From contig JBBQWS010000069.1 of assembly GCA_038210415.1 (NCBI GenBank), positions 1 through 14,711 on the forward strand: DNA of 14,711 bases. The letters are read 5' to 3'. The notes beneath the pieces are model-generated. The model was given only the letters and a program-made list of their open reading frames with translations, was not told where the DNA came from and searched no databases. A program made the translations under genes and the position numbers. Shown here in pieces: positions 1-7,767 of the stretch. The DNA comes from JBBQWS01 sp038210415 (GTDB lineage: Bacteria > Actinomycetota > Actinomycetes > Prado026). Numbering within the stretch: the first letter of the stretch is position 1; each line of letters starts with the position of its first letter.

Positions 1-337
1 GACCCGCCCGGTACGGCGAGACCAGCGGCACGAGCGACACGACCCCCGCTTCGGCGAACAGCACCGCGACCTCCGAGACCCGACGCGTGTTCTCCATTCG
101 CGCACTCTCGTCGAAGCCGAGATCCGAGCAGAGTCCGTGGCGCAGGTTGTCGCCGTCGAGCACCACCGCTGCCCGACCGGACCCGACCAACAGTCGTTCG
201 GCCGCGGTGGCCACCGTCGACTTGCCCGATCCCGACAGTCCGGTGAGCCAGATGACCGCGCCCGTCGAGCCGAGCAGCCGCCAACGTTCTGCGCGATCCA
301 GCTCGCTCGGGTGCCACGTGACGTTGCGATCGCCCAT
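1..337 (-). CDS. cysC: Adenylylsulfate (APS) kinase, 3' part cut by window edge
   Basis: APS kinase phosphorylates adenosine 5'-phosphosulfate with ATP to give PAPS, the sulfate donor for sulfotransferases. The 112 visible residues start at an ATG (337-335). They carry the P-loop GLSGSGKST at about 33-41, the family motif LDGDNLRHGL at 60-69, then DLGF, an RMENTRR segment and VSPYRAG at the cut end. No stop is reached, so the C-terminal part (family length is about 200 residues) lies outside the window. The start is 4 nt after the cysN stop, so the gene is the last visible member of the cysQDNC operon. It is a free-standing kinase, not the CysNC fusion known from mycobacteria. Motifs are read directly; function follows from the family. 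Confidence 0.95.
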   Translation of the reverse strand, partial: MGDRNVTWHPSELDRAERWRLLGSTGAVIWLTGLSGSGKSTVATAAERLLVGSGRAAVVLDGDNLRHGLCSDLGFDESARMENTRRVSEVAVLFAEAGVVSLVPLVSPYRAG

Positions 338-341
338 CAGC

Positions 342-1619
342 TCAGAGGATCATCCCGGCCGCCACCGTGTTGGACGTTGCCTCGTCGATCAGGATGAACG
401 AGCCCGTCTCGCGGTTCCGGCGGTACTCGTCGACGAAGAGCGGCACGGTGCAGCGCAGGCTCACCCGACCGATCTCGTTGAGCGACAACGAGGTGGCGGA
501 CTCGTCGCGGTGGAGGGTGTTGATGTCGAGGCGGTACTGGATCCCCTTCACCAGGGCCCGGGCGCAACGCGTCGTGTGCTTGATGGCGAGTTTGGCGCCG
601 ACCTGCAGCGACGACTGCTCGGTCAACCAGCAGACCATGGCGTCGATGTCCTGGCTCACGGTCGGCTGGTTGTTGGGTCGGCAGATCATGTCGCCCCGAC
701 TGATGTCGATCTCGTCGGTCAGACGCAACGCCACCGACATCGGCGGGTAGGCCTCGGGCAGCGACGTCCCCTCCTGCTGACCGTAGGCATCGATCGAGGC
801 CACCCGTGAGGTGAAGCCCGACGGCAGCACCATCACTTCATCGCCCGGCTTGAACACGCCTCCCGCGACGCGCCCGGCATAACTCCGGTAGTCGCGGTGC
901 TCGTTGCCCTGGGGGCGCAGCACGTACTGCACCGGGAAGCGGGCATCGATCAGGTTGCGATCCGACGCGATGTGGACCTGCTCGAGGTGATGCAACAGCG
1001 ACGTGCCCTCGTACCAAGCCATGTTGTCACTGCGCGAGACCACGTTGTCACCCTGCAACGCCGACATCGGGATGAAGGTCAGGTCGGTCACGTCGAGCTT
1101 GGCGGCGAAGCCCCGGAACTCGTCGCGGATCTCCTCGAAGCGCTCCTCACTCCAGTCGACCAGGTCCATCTTGTTGACGGCCAGCACGACGTGGGGGATG
1201 CGCAGCAGCGATGCGATGAAGGCATGGCGGCGGGACTGTTCGAGCACGCCCTTGCGGGCGTCGATCAACACGATCGCCAGGTCCGCGGTCGAGGCGCCGG
1301 TGACCATGTTGCGGGTGTACTGCAGGTGCCCCGGAGTGTCGGCGATGATGAACTTCCGCTTCGGCGTGGCGAAGTACCGGTAGGCGACGTCGATGGTGAT
1401 GCCCTGCTCCCGCTCAGCCCGGAGGCCGTCGGTCAACAACGCCAGGTTCGTGTATTCCGAGCCCATCTGTTCGCTGGTGCGCTCGACCGCTTCGAGCTGG
1501 TCGTCGAAGATCGACTTCGTGTCATAGAGCAGGCGGCCGATCAGGGTCGACTTGCCGTCGTCCACGCTGCCCGCCGTCGCCAGGCGGAGCATCTCGGTGG
1601 CCTCGCTGTAGGCGGCCAT
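342..1619 (-). CDS. cysN: Sulfate adenylyltransferase subunit 1 (GTPase)
   Basis: CysN is the regulatory GTPase of heterodimeric ATP sulfurylase; GTP hydrolysis drives formation of APS from ATP and sulfate by CysD. The 425-residue protein is an EF-Tu-like translational GTPase. G1 is GSVDDGKST (17-25), the switch region contains EQGITIDVAYRYF (71-83), G3 is DTPGH (94-98) and G4 is NKMD (149-152). Two beta-barrel domains follow, ending in FILIDEATSNTVAAGMIL. The length suits a stand-alone CysN without a fused APS kinase. Its ATG shares one base with the cysD stop (TGATG at 1621-1617), so translation is probably coupled. This stretch looks poorer in GC (about 62-67% in sampled lines) than the right half of the window. 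Confidence 0.97.
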   Translation of the reverse strand: MAAYSEATEMLRLATAGSVDDGKSTLIGRLLYDTKSIFDDQLEAVERTSEQMGSEYTNLALLTDGLRAEREQGITIDVAYRYFATPKRKFIIADTPGHLQYTRNMVTGASTADLAIVLIDARKGVLEQSRRHAFIASLLRIPHVVLAVNKMDLVDWSEERFEEIRDEFRGFAAKLDVTDLTFIPMSALQGDNVVSRSDNMAWYEGTSLLHHLEQVHIASDRNLIDARFPVQYVLRPQGNEHRDYRSYAGRVAGGVFKPGDEVMVLPSGFTSRVASIDAYGQQEGTSLPEAYPPMSVALRLTDEIDISRGDMICRPNNQPTVSQDIDAMVCWLTEQSSLQVGAKLAIKHTTRCARALVKGIQYRLDINTLHRDESATSLSLNEIGRVSLRCTVPLFVDEYRRNRETGSFILIDEATSNTVAAGMIL

Positions 1620-2557
1620 CAGAAGTACCCGACCTTCTTGCGGTCTTCCATGGCCGCTTCCGACGCACGGTCATCGGCGCGGGTGGCGCCCCGCTCGGTG
1701 AGGCGGGTCACGGCGATCTCCTCGATCACCTCGGCCACCGTGGCCGCCGGTGAGTCCACCGCGCCGGTGCAGGTGATGTCGCCGACGGTGCGGTAGCGCA
1801 CCGTGCGAATCTCGGGCACCTCGTCGTCGAGCATCGGGATGAGCGGAGTCGTCGACAGCCACATCCCGTCGCGCTCGAACACCTCACGCTCATGGGCGAA
1901 GTAGATCGACGGAAGATCGATGCCCTCTGCTTCGATGTAGGACCAGATGTCGAGCTCGGTCCAGTTCGACAGCGGGAACACCCGGAAGTGCTCGCCCGGA
2001 TGGTGGCGGGCGTTGTACAGCGACCACAACTCAGGGCGCTGGCTCTTCGGATCCCACTGGCCGAACTCATCACGGTGGGAGAACACCCGCTCCTTGGCCC
2101 GGGCCTTCTCCTCGTCGCGGCGGGCTCCGCCGAAGAGGGCGTCGAAGCGGTACTTCTCCGCCGCCTCGAGCAGGACCGGTGTCTGGATCCGGTTGCGCGA
2201 CCCGTTCGGCTCCTCGCGCACGGTGCCGCGGTCGATGGCGTCCTGGACGCTGGCCACGATCAGCTGCAGGCTGAGCTCGCCAGCCCGGCGGTCGCGGTAC
2301 GCCAGCACCTCGGGGAAGTTGTGCCCGGTGTCGACGTGCATCACCGGGAACGGGATAGGGGCCGGCCAGAACGCCTTCTCGGCCAGCCGCAGCATGACGA
2401 TCGAGTCCTTGCCGCCGGAGAACAGCAGCGCCGGACGCTCCATCTCGGCGACGACCTCGCGCATGATGTGGATCGACTCTGCCTCCAGCGTCTTCAGCTG
2501 GGTGAGGCTGTAGTCGGGCCCGGCGTTGAGACCGAGCGGGCTGTCAGTCGGCGTCAC
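1619..2557 (-). CDS. cysD: Sulfate adenylyltransferase subunit 2
   Basis: CysD is the catalytic subunit of heterodimeric ATP sulfurylase (ATP + sulfate to APS + PPi). The 312-residue protein is an ATP pyrophosphatase of the PAPS reductase/CysD superfamily. The PP-loop SGGKDS is at 47-52. Family signatures follow: HVDTGHNFPE, the FGGARRDEEKARAKER loop, the LSNWTELDIW segment and the C-terminal end MEDRKKVGYF. Length matches the family (about 300). The start is GTG (2557-2555) overlapping the cysQ TGA in GTGA, and the stop overlaps the cysN ATG, so it is the middle of a translationally coupled operon. No broken motif is seen. Confidence 0.97.
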   Translation of the reverse strand: MTPTDSPLGLNAGPDYSLTQLKTLEAESIHIMREVVAEMERPALLFSGGKDSIVMLRLAEKAFWPAPIPFPVMHVDTGHNFPEVLAYRDRRAGELSLQLIVASVQDAIDRGTVREEPNGSRNRIQTPVLLEAAEKYRFDALFGGARRDEEKARAKERVFSHRDEFGQWDPKSQRPELWSLYNARHHPGEHFRVFPLSNWTELDIWSYIEAEGIDLPSIYFAHEREVFERDGMWLSTTPLIPMLDDEVPEIRTVRYRTVGDITCTGAVDSPAATVAEVIEEIAVTRLTERGATRADDRASEAAMEDRKKVGYF

Positions 2558-3300
2558 GCCGCTACCTCCGCAATCGTGGTGAGCACCCGGTCAGCCAGCT
2601 CACGCCGGCAGACGACCAGGTCGGGCAGGAGGACGTCCTCCTGGTTGTAGACCAACGGTGACCCGTCGATCCGTGAGGCATGGAGCCCGGCGGCCAAGGC
2701 CACGGCGACCGGTGCCGCAGAGTCCCACTCGTACTGGCCGCCAGCGTGGACGTAGACGTCGACCTCGCCGCGGACCACGGCAGCGACCTTGTAGCCGGCC
2801 GAGCCCATCGGGACGGCCTCCAGGCCGAGCCGGGCGACCAGAGCGTCGGCGACGGCCGGTGGGCGGCTGCGGCTGACGGCCATCCGCAGCTGGCCGCCGG
2901 TCGAGGGCGGCACCACGCACGCGGGGTCGGTCACCAGGACGGTCCCGAGGCCGGGCAGGGCCACCGCGCCGGCGACGAGCGCGCCGCGTTCCCACAGGGC
3001 GACATGGACGGCCCAGTCGTGGCGGCCCTCGGAGTACTCGCGGGTGCCGTCGAGCGGGTCGATGATCCACACCCGGTCGGCAGAGAGCCGAGCCTTGTCG
3101 TCGACGGCCTCTTCGGACAAGACGCAGTCAGCGGGGCGGGCCTGGGCCAGCCGGGCCGCCAGCAGGTCCTGGGCGCTTCGGTCGCCGAGGTCCTTCAGCG
3201 CTGCCGGGTCGATCCCGAGGTTCTCGGCCCGCACGGCCAGCAGCCGCTCGCCGGCGGCTACGGCCAGCTCACCGGCCAGCCGGGCGTCTTCGGTGGGCAC
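2554..3300 (-). CDS. cysQ: 3'(2'),5'-bisphosphate nucleotidase CysQ
   Basis: CysQ removes the 3'-phosphate of PAP, the by-product of PAPS use, and may also act on PAPS; it belongs to the inositol monophosphatase-like Mg/Li phosphatases. Metal-binding motifs are present: SEEAVDD (about 62-68), DPLDGTREY (81-89) and EWDSAAPVAV near the C terminus (about 191-200). Two in-frame GTG codons lie at 3306 and 3300. The Shine-Dalgarno GAGGAG (3311-3306) overlaps the first but sits 5 nt before the second, so 3300 (248 residues) is preferred. The TGA overlaps the cysD GTG. It leads the cys operon. The 148 nt between it and the sugar transferase hold no promoter I can name with confidence, so co-transcription from upstream is possible. 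Confidence 0.93.
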   Translation of the reverse strand: MPTEDARLAGELAVAAGERLLAVRAENLGIDPAALKDLGDRSAQDLLAARLAQARPADCVLSEEAVDDKARLSADRVWIIDPLDGTREYSEGRHDWAVHVALWERGALVAGAVALPGLGTVLVTDPACVVPPSTGGQLRMAVSRSRPPAVADALVARLGLEAVPMGSAGYKVAAVVRGEVDVYVHAGGQYEWDSAAPVAVALAAGLHASRIDGSPLVYNQEDVLLPDLVVCRRELADRVLTTIAEVAA

Positions 3301-3448
3301 GGGCACTCCTCGTTCGGTGGTGGATGGGTGGGTGCTGGATGGGCGATGTGCAACACAGTCACTCTCGGTGATCGGCCGGGACCAGCCGTACCTTCAGCCA
3401 GGATGCACGACGGGTATTTCGACCAAGTGACGCCGGAGGCCAGTTGCG

Positions 3449-4951
3449 TCAGTACGCTCCGCTGCCGCGGACGACGGCACGCAGCGTCTTCCACAGGATC
3501 TGCAGGTCGACCGCGAGCGACCAGTTGTCGACGTAGCGCAGGTCGAGCCGCACCGACTCCTCCCACGACAGGTCGGACCGTCCGCTGACCTGCCAGAGTC
3601 CGGTCACCCCTGGCCGCACGAGCAGCCGACGTCGTACGTCGTCGCCGTACTGCTCGACCTCCTCGGGCAGGGGCGGCCGCGGCCCCACCAGCGACATCGA
3701 GCCGAGCACGACGTTGAACAGCTGCGGCAGCTCGTCGAGGGAGTAGCGACGCAGCCAGGCCCCGACGGAGGTGATCCGCGGGTCGCGCTGCATCTTGAAC
3801 AACACCCCGTCACCGTCGGACTCCGCGAGCAGGGCGGCCCGCTGAGCCTCGGCGTCGATCACCATCGAGCGGAACTTGTACATCGTGAACGGGGCACCGC
3901 CGCGCCCGATCCGCTCCTGCTTGAAGATCGCCGGGCCCTTGCTGCTCAGCCGCACCGCGATCGCGACGCCGGCCAGCAGTGGCGCCAGGACCACGACGGC
4001 CAACAGCGCGAGCGTCTTGTCGAAGGTGTCTTTGACCAGCCGACGGCCACCGGAGAACTGCGGCTGCTCGACCTGGAGCAAGGGCAGCCCGGACACCGGA
4101 CGGATCGACAGCCGCGGACCGGCAACCTCGACGAGCGACGGCGCCACCATCAGGTCGGCCCCGGTCGGCTCGAGCTCCCAGGCCAGTCTGCGCAGCTGCT
4201 CGGGGCCGAGGTCCGGGCTCGCGAGCACCGCGACGGTGTCGGCGTCGGTCAACCGCACGGCCTCGGCGACGGAGGTGAAGCCACCCACGACGGGGACGCC
4301 GTAGTCCATCAGGGCCGGACGCTGACCAGGCAGCGGCAGGCAGGCGGCCACGACGTGCAGCCCGTGGAAGCGCTGTTCACCGAGCCGCCTGATCATCTCC
4401 AGCACCGGGCGCTCGTGCCCGACGAGCACCACCCGGTGGAGATAGCTGCCCTGAGCCCGCTGGCGGTGCAGCCACTTGCGCAGCGCGTAGCGGTTGCCCA
4501 GGGTCAGGACAGCGGCGAGCGGAAGGCCCAGCAGCACCCACCGGCGCGCATAGTCGATGTTGAACGCATAGGCGGTGAAGGAGACCACAGCGGTGAGCGA
4601 GACGGCAGCCCGGCCGACCCTGCGGAACTCCTCCGAGCCGACGCCGAGGTACCGGCTCTCGTAGGCCCGGTTCAGCGCCACCGAAAGGATCCACACCAGC
4701 GGCAGGCCGAGGACGACCGCGATGTACTCGGGCTTGATGGTCAGTCCCCAGCGGGCCAGCGAGGCGATCACCGCGGCCACGGAGGCTGCAGTCAGGTCCA
4801 CGATCACGCAGCGGGTGACGTACTTGCGCTGCCAGCGATTCTCCGGCCGGACGACCGAGAGGTCGCCGGAGCGCGTGGCGGAGCGGCGCTCGGACAGGTC
4901 GATCCCGTCGACGGTGATACCCGCACCGTTCCGGTGGTCCAGCACCGCCAT
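3449..4951 (-). CDS. Exopolysaccharide-type polyprenyl glycosylphosphotransferase
   Basis: Enzymes of this family move a sugar phosphate from a nucleotide sugar to undecaprenyl phosphate at the membrane, the first step in building an exopolysaccharide or cell-surface glycan. With start ATG 4951 the protein has 500 residues. Four membrane segments lie near 47-67, 75-93, 113-131 and 136-152. A Rossmann-like domain spans about 170-290. A further hydrophobic helix (about 312-334) opens the C-terminal bacterial sugar transferase domain, with KFRSM (359-363), the DE pair of SLDELPQ (406-407), GPRPPLPEE (423-431) and PGVTGLWQVSGRS (447-459). An in-frame GTG at 5074 would add 41 residues of repeat-derived sequence; an AAGG about 9-12 nt before the ATG favours 4951. 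The sugar is unknown. Its neighbour operon makes PAPS, which could point to a sulfated glycan. Confidence 0.93.
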   Translation of the reverse strand: MAVLDHRNGAGITVDGIDLSERRSATRSGDLSVVRPENRWQRKYVTRCVIVDLTAASVAAVIASLARWGLTIKPEYIAVVLGLPLVWILSVALNRAYESRYLGVGSEEFRRVGRAAVSLTAVVSFTAYAFNIDYARRWVLLGLPLAAVLTLGNRYALRKWLHRQRAQGSYLHRVVLVGHERPVLEMIRRLGEQRFHGLHVVAACLPLPGQRPALMDYGVPVVGGFTSVAEAVRLTDADTVAVLASPDLGPEQLRRLAWELEPTGADLMVAPSLVEVAGPRLSIRPVSGLPLLQVEQPQFSGGRRLVKDTFDKTLALLAVVVLAPLLAGVAIAVRLSSKGPAIFKQERIGRGGAPFTMYKFRSMVIDAEAQRAALLAESDGDGVLFKMQRDPRITSVGAWLRRYSLDELPQLFNVVLGSMSLVGPRPPLPEEVEQYGDDVRRRLLVRPGVTGLWQVSGRSDLSWEESVRLDLRYVDNWSLAVDLQILWKTLRAVVRGSGAY

Positions 4952-4960
4952 GTCCCCTGC

Positions 4961-5012
4961 CTTCTGCCTTCTGCCTTCTGCCGTGAAACATGCCGTCTGC
5001 CGTGAACCATGC
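4961..5012. repeat. Heptamer and 19-bp tandem repeats in front of the sugar transferase
   Basis: Three exact tandem copies of CTTCTGC (4961-4981) run into two adjacent 19-bp units (4975-4993 and 4994-5012) that differ at only two positions, each of the form CNTCTGCCGTGAANCATGC. On the coding strand of the sugar transferase this array supplies the AAGG next to its ATG. Both 19-mers contain GTGAA(A/C)C, the half-site of the inverted repeat at 5123-5146. The array is either a local slippage product or part of the gene's control region. Confidence 0.85.
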
Positions 5013-5096
5013 TGCGCCGACACCCTTGCCGAATCCGCCTGGTGCGAGTTTAGGGAGACCGTCACTGGCCCCACCAGGGCTTGGCCTGCTTATCGT

Positions 5097-5146
5097 CCGA
5101 ACGTCCGACCATGTCGTCCGTTCGGTTCACCCGTCCGAGTGAACCG
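5097..5146. promoter_or_regulatory. Overlapping inverted repeats, candidate operator region
   Basis: The 291-bp gap between pth and the sugar transferase (4952-5242) has no gene. Within it lie a perfect 8-bp inverted repeat CGGTTCAC-N8-GTGAACCG (5123-5130/5139-5146) and an overlapping 7-bp one CCGAACG-N15-CGTTCGG (5097-5103/5119-5125). CGTCCG occurs four times (starting 5094, 5102, 5115, 5132). The symmetric sites suggest regulator binding ahead of the sugar transferase. I found no convincing -35/-10 pair. Confidence 0.45.
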
Positions 5147-5242
5147 CGTCACGGAGTGTGGCCGGACTTTGCTCGCCACGCGGCTACGGGTGATCTTTTC
5201 GGACCTGTTACGCATGCTTTGCTAGGGCATTCTCACGCAGAG

Positions 5243-5860
5243 TCACGTGCTTCCGACACCGTCGGGGTCGACATGAAACCGGTTCTGAGCCCGATCCAGG
5301 CCGTCCGAGACCAGCGCCTCGATCGAGTCGGCGGCGCGCTCGACGAGCAGCGGCAGCTCGCGCGCCTCGGCCGCGGAGAACGGCTTCAGCACGTACGCCG
5401 CCGGGTCCATCCTGCCCGGGGGGCGACCGATCCCAAACCGCACGCGGAGGTATTCCGGCGAACCCAACGAGATGCTGACCGATCGGAGCCCGTTGTGGCC
5501 GCCGGGGCCGCCGCCCTGCTTGAGCCGGAGCGCACCGAAGGGCAGGTCGAGCTCGTCGTGGACCACCACGATCTGAGGGACCTCGAGCTTGAAGAACCCT
5601 CGCAGCGACGCGACGGGACCGCCGGACTCGTTCATATAGCACTTGGGCTTCGCCAGGACGACCGGCACCCGAGTCCCGTCGGCACCGGGCAGCGAGCCCT
5701 CGACCACGTCCGCCCGACCCCGGTGCGCCTTGAACTTGGCACCGAACCGCTCGGCCAGGAGGTCGACCACCATGAAGCCCGCGTTGTGCCGGGTGGCGGC
5801 GTAGGTCGGCCCGGGGTTGCCCAGGCCCACCACCAGCACCCGGTCGCCCGACGAGGTCAC
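5243..5860 (-). CDS. pth: Peptidyl-tRNA hydrolase
   Basis: Pth frees tRNA from peptidyl-tRNA that drops off the ribosome during translation. The 205-residue protein begins at GTG 5860 (VTSSGDRVLVVGLGNPG); the frame is open further upstream but that part is low-complexity Ser/Arg/Pro sequence antisense in character to rplY and is not Pth. Active-site residues match the family: N15 in GLGNPG, catalytic H25 in TRHNAGF, D102 in HDELDLPFG and N123 in GGPGGHNGL. Length is slightly above the usual 190. It follows rplY by 34 bp on the same strand, as in other Actinobacteria, and is probably co-transcribed with it. A short AGGG lies upstream of the start. Confidence 0.96.
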   Translation of the reverse strand: MTSSGDRVLVVGLGNPGPTYAATRHNAGFMVVDLLAERFGAKFKAHRGRADVVEGSLPGADGTRVPVVLAKPKCYMNESGGPVASLRGFFKLEVPQIVVVHDELDLPFGALRLKQGGGPGGHNGLRSVSISLGSPEYLRVRFGIGRPPGRMDPAAYVLKPFSAAEARELPLLVERAADSIEALVSDGLDRAQNRFHVDPDGVGST

Positions 5861-5894
5861 GGGCCGACCCTGCGCTGCTTCGGGAGCCGCGTCG

Positions 5895-6494
5895 TCAGCC
5901 GGCTGCGGGCTCTTCGGCCGCGGCCGGCTCGGCGACGGCGACCGGCTCGGGCTCTTCTTCGCTCTGCGGTGCCGCGATGGCGACGATGACGAGGTCATCA
6001 GCGACGACCAGCGTCGTGCCCTCGGGCAGGACGAGCTCGCCGGCCCGGATCGAGGAGCCGACCTCGAGGCCGTCGATGTCCACGGTGATCTCACGCGGGA
6101 TGTGGGTGGCCTCGGCCTCGACGGTGACGCTCGCGTTGACCAGCTCGACCAGACCGGCGATGACCTTGCCGACGACCGTGATGGCGACGTCGACGGTGAC
6201 CTTCTCACCCTGGCGGACGATCACGAGGTCGATGTGCTCGATGCTCTGCTTGATCGGGTCACGCTGGGCCGCCTTGGGCAGCGTGAGAATCGACTTGCCC
6301 TCGACCTCCACCTGCAGCAGGACGTTGGACGTACGCAGGGCGAGGGTCAGCTCGCGCGCCGGCAACGAGATGTGCTGCGGCTCGCTGGAGTGGCCGTAGA
6401 TGACTCCGGGGACGAGACCGGCCCGGCGGGTGCGGCGGGCGGCGCCCTTTCCGAACTCGGAGCGGGGCTCGGCGGCGATACGGACCTCGGGCAC
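5895..6494 (-). CDS. rplY: 50S ribosomal protein L25 / general stress protein Ctc
   Basis: L25 of the long CTC/TL5 type binds 5S rRNA in the large subunit. The 199-residue protein has an N-terminal L25 domain (VRIAAEPRSEFGKGAARRTRRAGLVPGVIYG starts at residue 4, so not quoted beyond here), a C-terminal beta domain from about 95 to 175 with HIPREITVDI at 131-140, and an acidic Ala/Glu/Pro tail. Start GTG 6494 is chosen because GAGGAG lies 7 nt before it and the L25 homology begins right there; an upstream in-frame ATG at 6650 would add 52 residues of unrelated Arg/Pro-rich sequence. It lies 289 bp after prs, so it likely has its own promoter, and 34 bp before pth. Confidence 0.95.
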   Translation of the reverse strand: MPEVRIAAEPRSEFGKGAARRTRRAGLVPGVIYGHSSEPQHISLPARELTLALRTSNVLLQVEVEGKSILTLPKAAQRDPIKQSIEHIDLVIVRQGEKVTVDVAITVVGKVIAGLVELVNASVTVEAEATHIPREITVDIDGLEVGSSIRAGELVLPEGTTLVVADDLVIVAIAAPQSEEEPEPVAVAEPAAAEEPAAG

Positions 6495-6783
6495 GGTGGT
6501 ACTCCTCAGGCAGGCGGACAGCGCCGGCGGGGCGGCGCAGGTGAACGGGACGGGCGGCGGACTGGTGCGACAGTGCGGTCGAGAGTGTGCTGCGGTGCTC
6601 CTCGCGAGGCGTGACCGAGACGGGGCTCGACCGCGTCGATCACGGATCACCCACCGACGCGCTTGCGGACGCCGACCGGTGTCCCTCGCCGGGGCAACCC
6701 CGCGAGTCTAGGGGACGCCGCGCCCCCACCCCAACTCCGCCCCCCCACTTCGTGTTGATCTTGGGGGACGAGGTACTGGGAGG
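6495..6783. other. prs-rplY intergenic region with hairpins
   Basis: No gene is supported in these 289 bp. On the minus strand, a 6-bp stem CCCCCA/TGGGGG (6762-6767 with 6742-6747, 14-nt loop) lies 17 nt after the prs stop. A stronger hairpin is at 6685-6706. Nearer rplY, GCGCCG/CGGCGC (6521-6526/6533-6538, 6-nt loop) would sit in the rplY leader about 27 nt before its start. No clear -35/-10 pair was recognised, although an rplY promoter is expected here. Confidence 0.4.
6685..6706 (-). terminator. Candidate terminator hairpin downstream of prs
   Basis: CTCG plus CGGGG (6685-6688, 6690-6694) pairs with CCCCG plus CGAG (6698-6706) with one bulged base and a 3-nt loop. It lies about 80 nt after the prs stop in the direction of transcription. 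There is no T-run, so this would be a T-less stem as often reported for high-GC Actinobacteria. Low certainty. Confidence 0.3.
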
Positions 6784-7767
6784 TCAGGCGTTGCCGTCGA
6801 AGAGGCTGGTGACCGATCCGTCGTCGAATACCTCGCGGATCGCCCGCGCGATGAGGGGCGCGATCGACAGCTCGGTGAGCTTGTCGAACCGCTTGTCCTC
6901 CTCGATCGGCAACGTGTTCGTGACGACGACCTCGCTGACCCTGGAGTTCTTCAGCCGGTCGACTGCGGGGTCGGACAGGATCGCGTGGGTCGCGGCGATG
7001 ATCACGTCGGCCGCGCCGTTGTCGAACAGTGCGTCGGCTGCCTTGGTGATCGTTCCGGCCGTGTCGATCATGTCGTCGATGAGGATGCACGAGCGGCCGG
7101 CCACGTCACCGACGACCTTGTTGACCTTGGCCTCGTTGGGGACCAGAGGGTCGCGCGTCTTGTGGATGAACGCCAGCGGCACCCCGCCCAAGGTGTCGGA
7201 CCACCGCTCCGCCACGCGGACCCGGCCGGAGTCCGGCGAGACGATCGTCGTGCGGTTGCGGTCGATCCGCCGGCTGACGTACTGGGCGAGCAGCGGCAGC
7301 GCGAACAGGTGGTCGACCGGGCCGTCGAAGAAGCCCTGGATCTGCGAGGTGTGCAGGTCGACCGTCATCAGCCGGTCGGCCCCGGCCGCCTTGAACAGGT
7401 CGGCGATCAACCGGGCCGAGATCGGCTCTCGGCCACGGTGCTTCTTGTCCTGCCGGGAGTACGGGTAGAACGGCATCACCACAGTGATCCGGTTGGCCGA
7501 GGCACGCTTCAGCGCGTCGACCATGATCAGCTGCTCCATCACCCACTTGTTGATGTCGTCGGCGTGGCACTGCAGCACGAAGGCGTCACTGCCGCGGACG
7601 GACTCCTCGAACCGGACGAAGATCTCGCCGTTCGCGAAGTCGTACGCCGACGCGGGCACCACCTCGGTGCCGAGGTAGTCGGCTACCTCGTCGGCCAGCT
7701 CCGGGTAGGCGCGGCCGGAGAAGAGCATGAGCTTCTTCTCGCTGGTGGTCTTGATCGTGGACGTCAC
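6784..7767 (-). CDS. prs: Ribose-phosphate pyrophosphokinase (PRPP synthetase)
   Basis: Prs makes PRPP from ribose 5-phosphate and ATP for nucleotide, His, Trp and, in Actinobacteria, arabinan precursor synthesis. The 327-residue protein has the ATP-site segment RQDKKHRGREPIS (105-117), the VDLHTSQIQGFF motif (136-147) and the PRPP loop CILIDDMIDTAGT (227-239). Length is normal (about 315-326). The GTG start (7767-7765) overlaps the glmU stop as GTGA, with GAGGGG upstream inside glmU, so the two genes are co-translated; PRPP and UDP-GlcNAc supply are paired in this order across Actinobacteria. Confidence 0.97.
   Translation of the reverse strand: MTSTIKTTSEKKLMLFSGRAYPELADEVADYLGTEVVPASAYDFANGEIFVRFEESVRGSDAFVLQCHADDINKWVMEQLIMVDALKRASANRITVVMPFYPYSRQDKKHRGREPISARLIADLFKAAGADRLMTVDLHTSQIQGFFDGPVDHLFALPLLAQYVSRRIDRNRTTIVSPDSGRVRVAERWSDTLGGVPLAFIHKTRDPLVPNEAKVNKVVGDVAGRSCILIDDMIDTAGTITKAADALFDNGAADVIIAATHAILSDPAVDRLKNSRVSEVVVTNTLPIEEDKRFDKLTELSIAPLIARAIREVFDDGSVTSLFDGNA

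Noticed and set aside
1892..2650. Plus-strand open frame of about 250 codons antisense to cysD
   Set aside because: CysD on the minus strand has full motifs and operon overlaps; the antisense frame has no recognisable domain.
3301..3448. Promoter or riboswitch in front of cysQ
   Set aside because: No -35/-10 pair, hairpin or known riboswitch core was convincing in this gap.
5861..6208. Upstream extension of the pth frame (116 residues)
   Set aside because: It overlaps rplY in another frame and is Ser/Arg/Pro low-complexity; Pth homology starts at GTG 5860.
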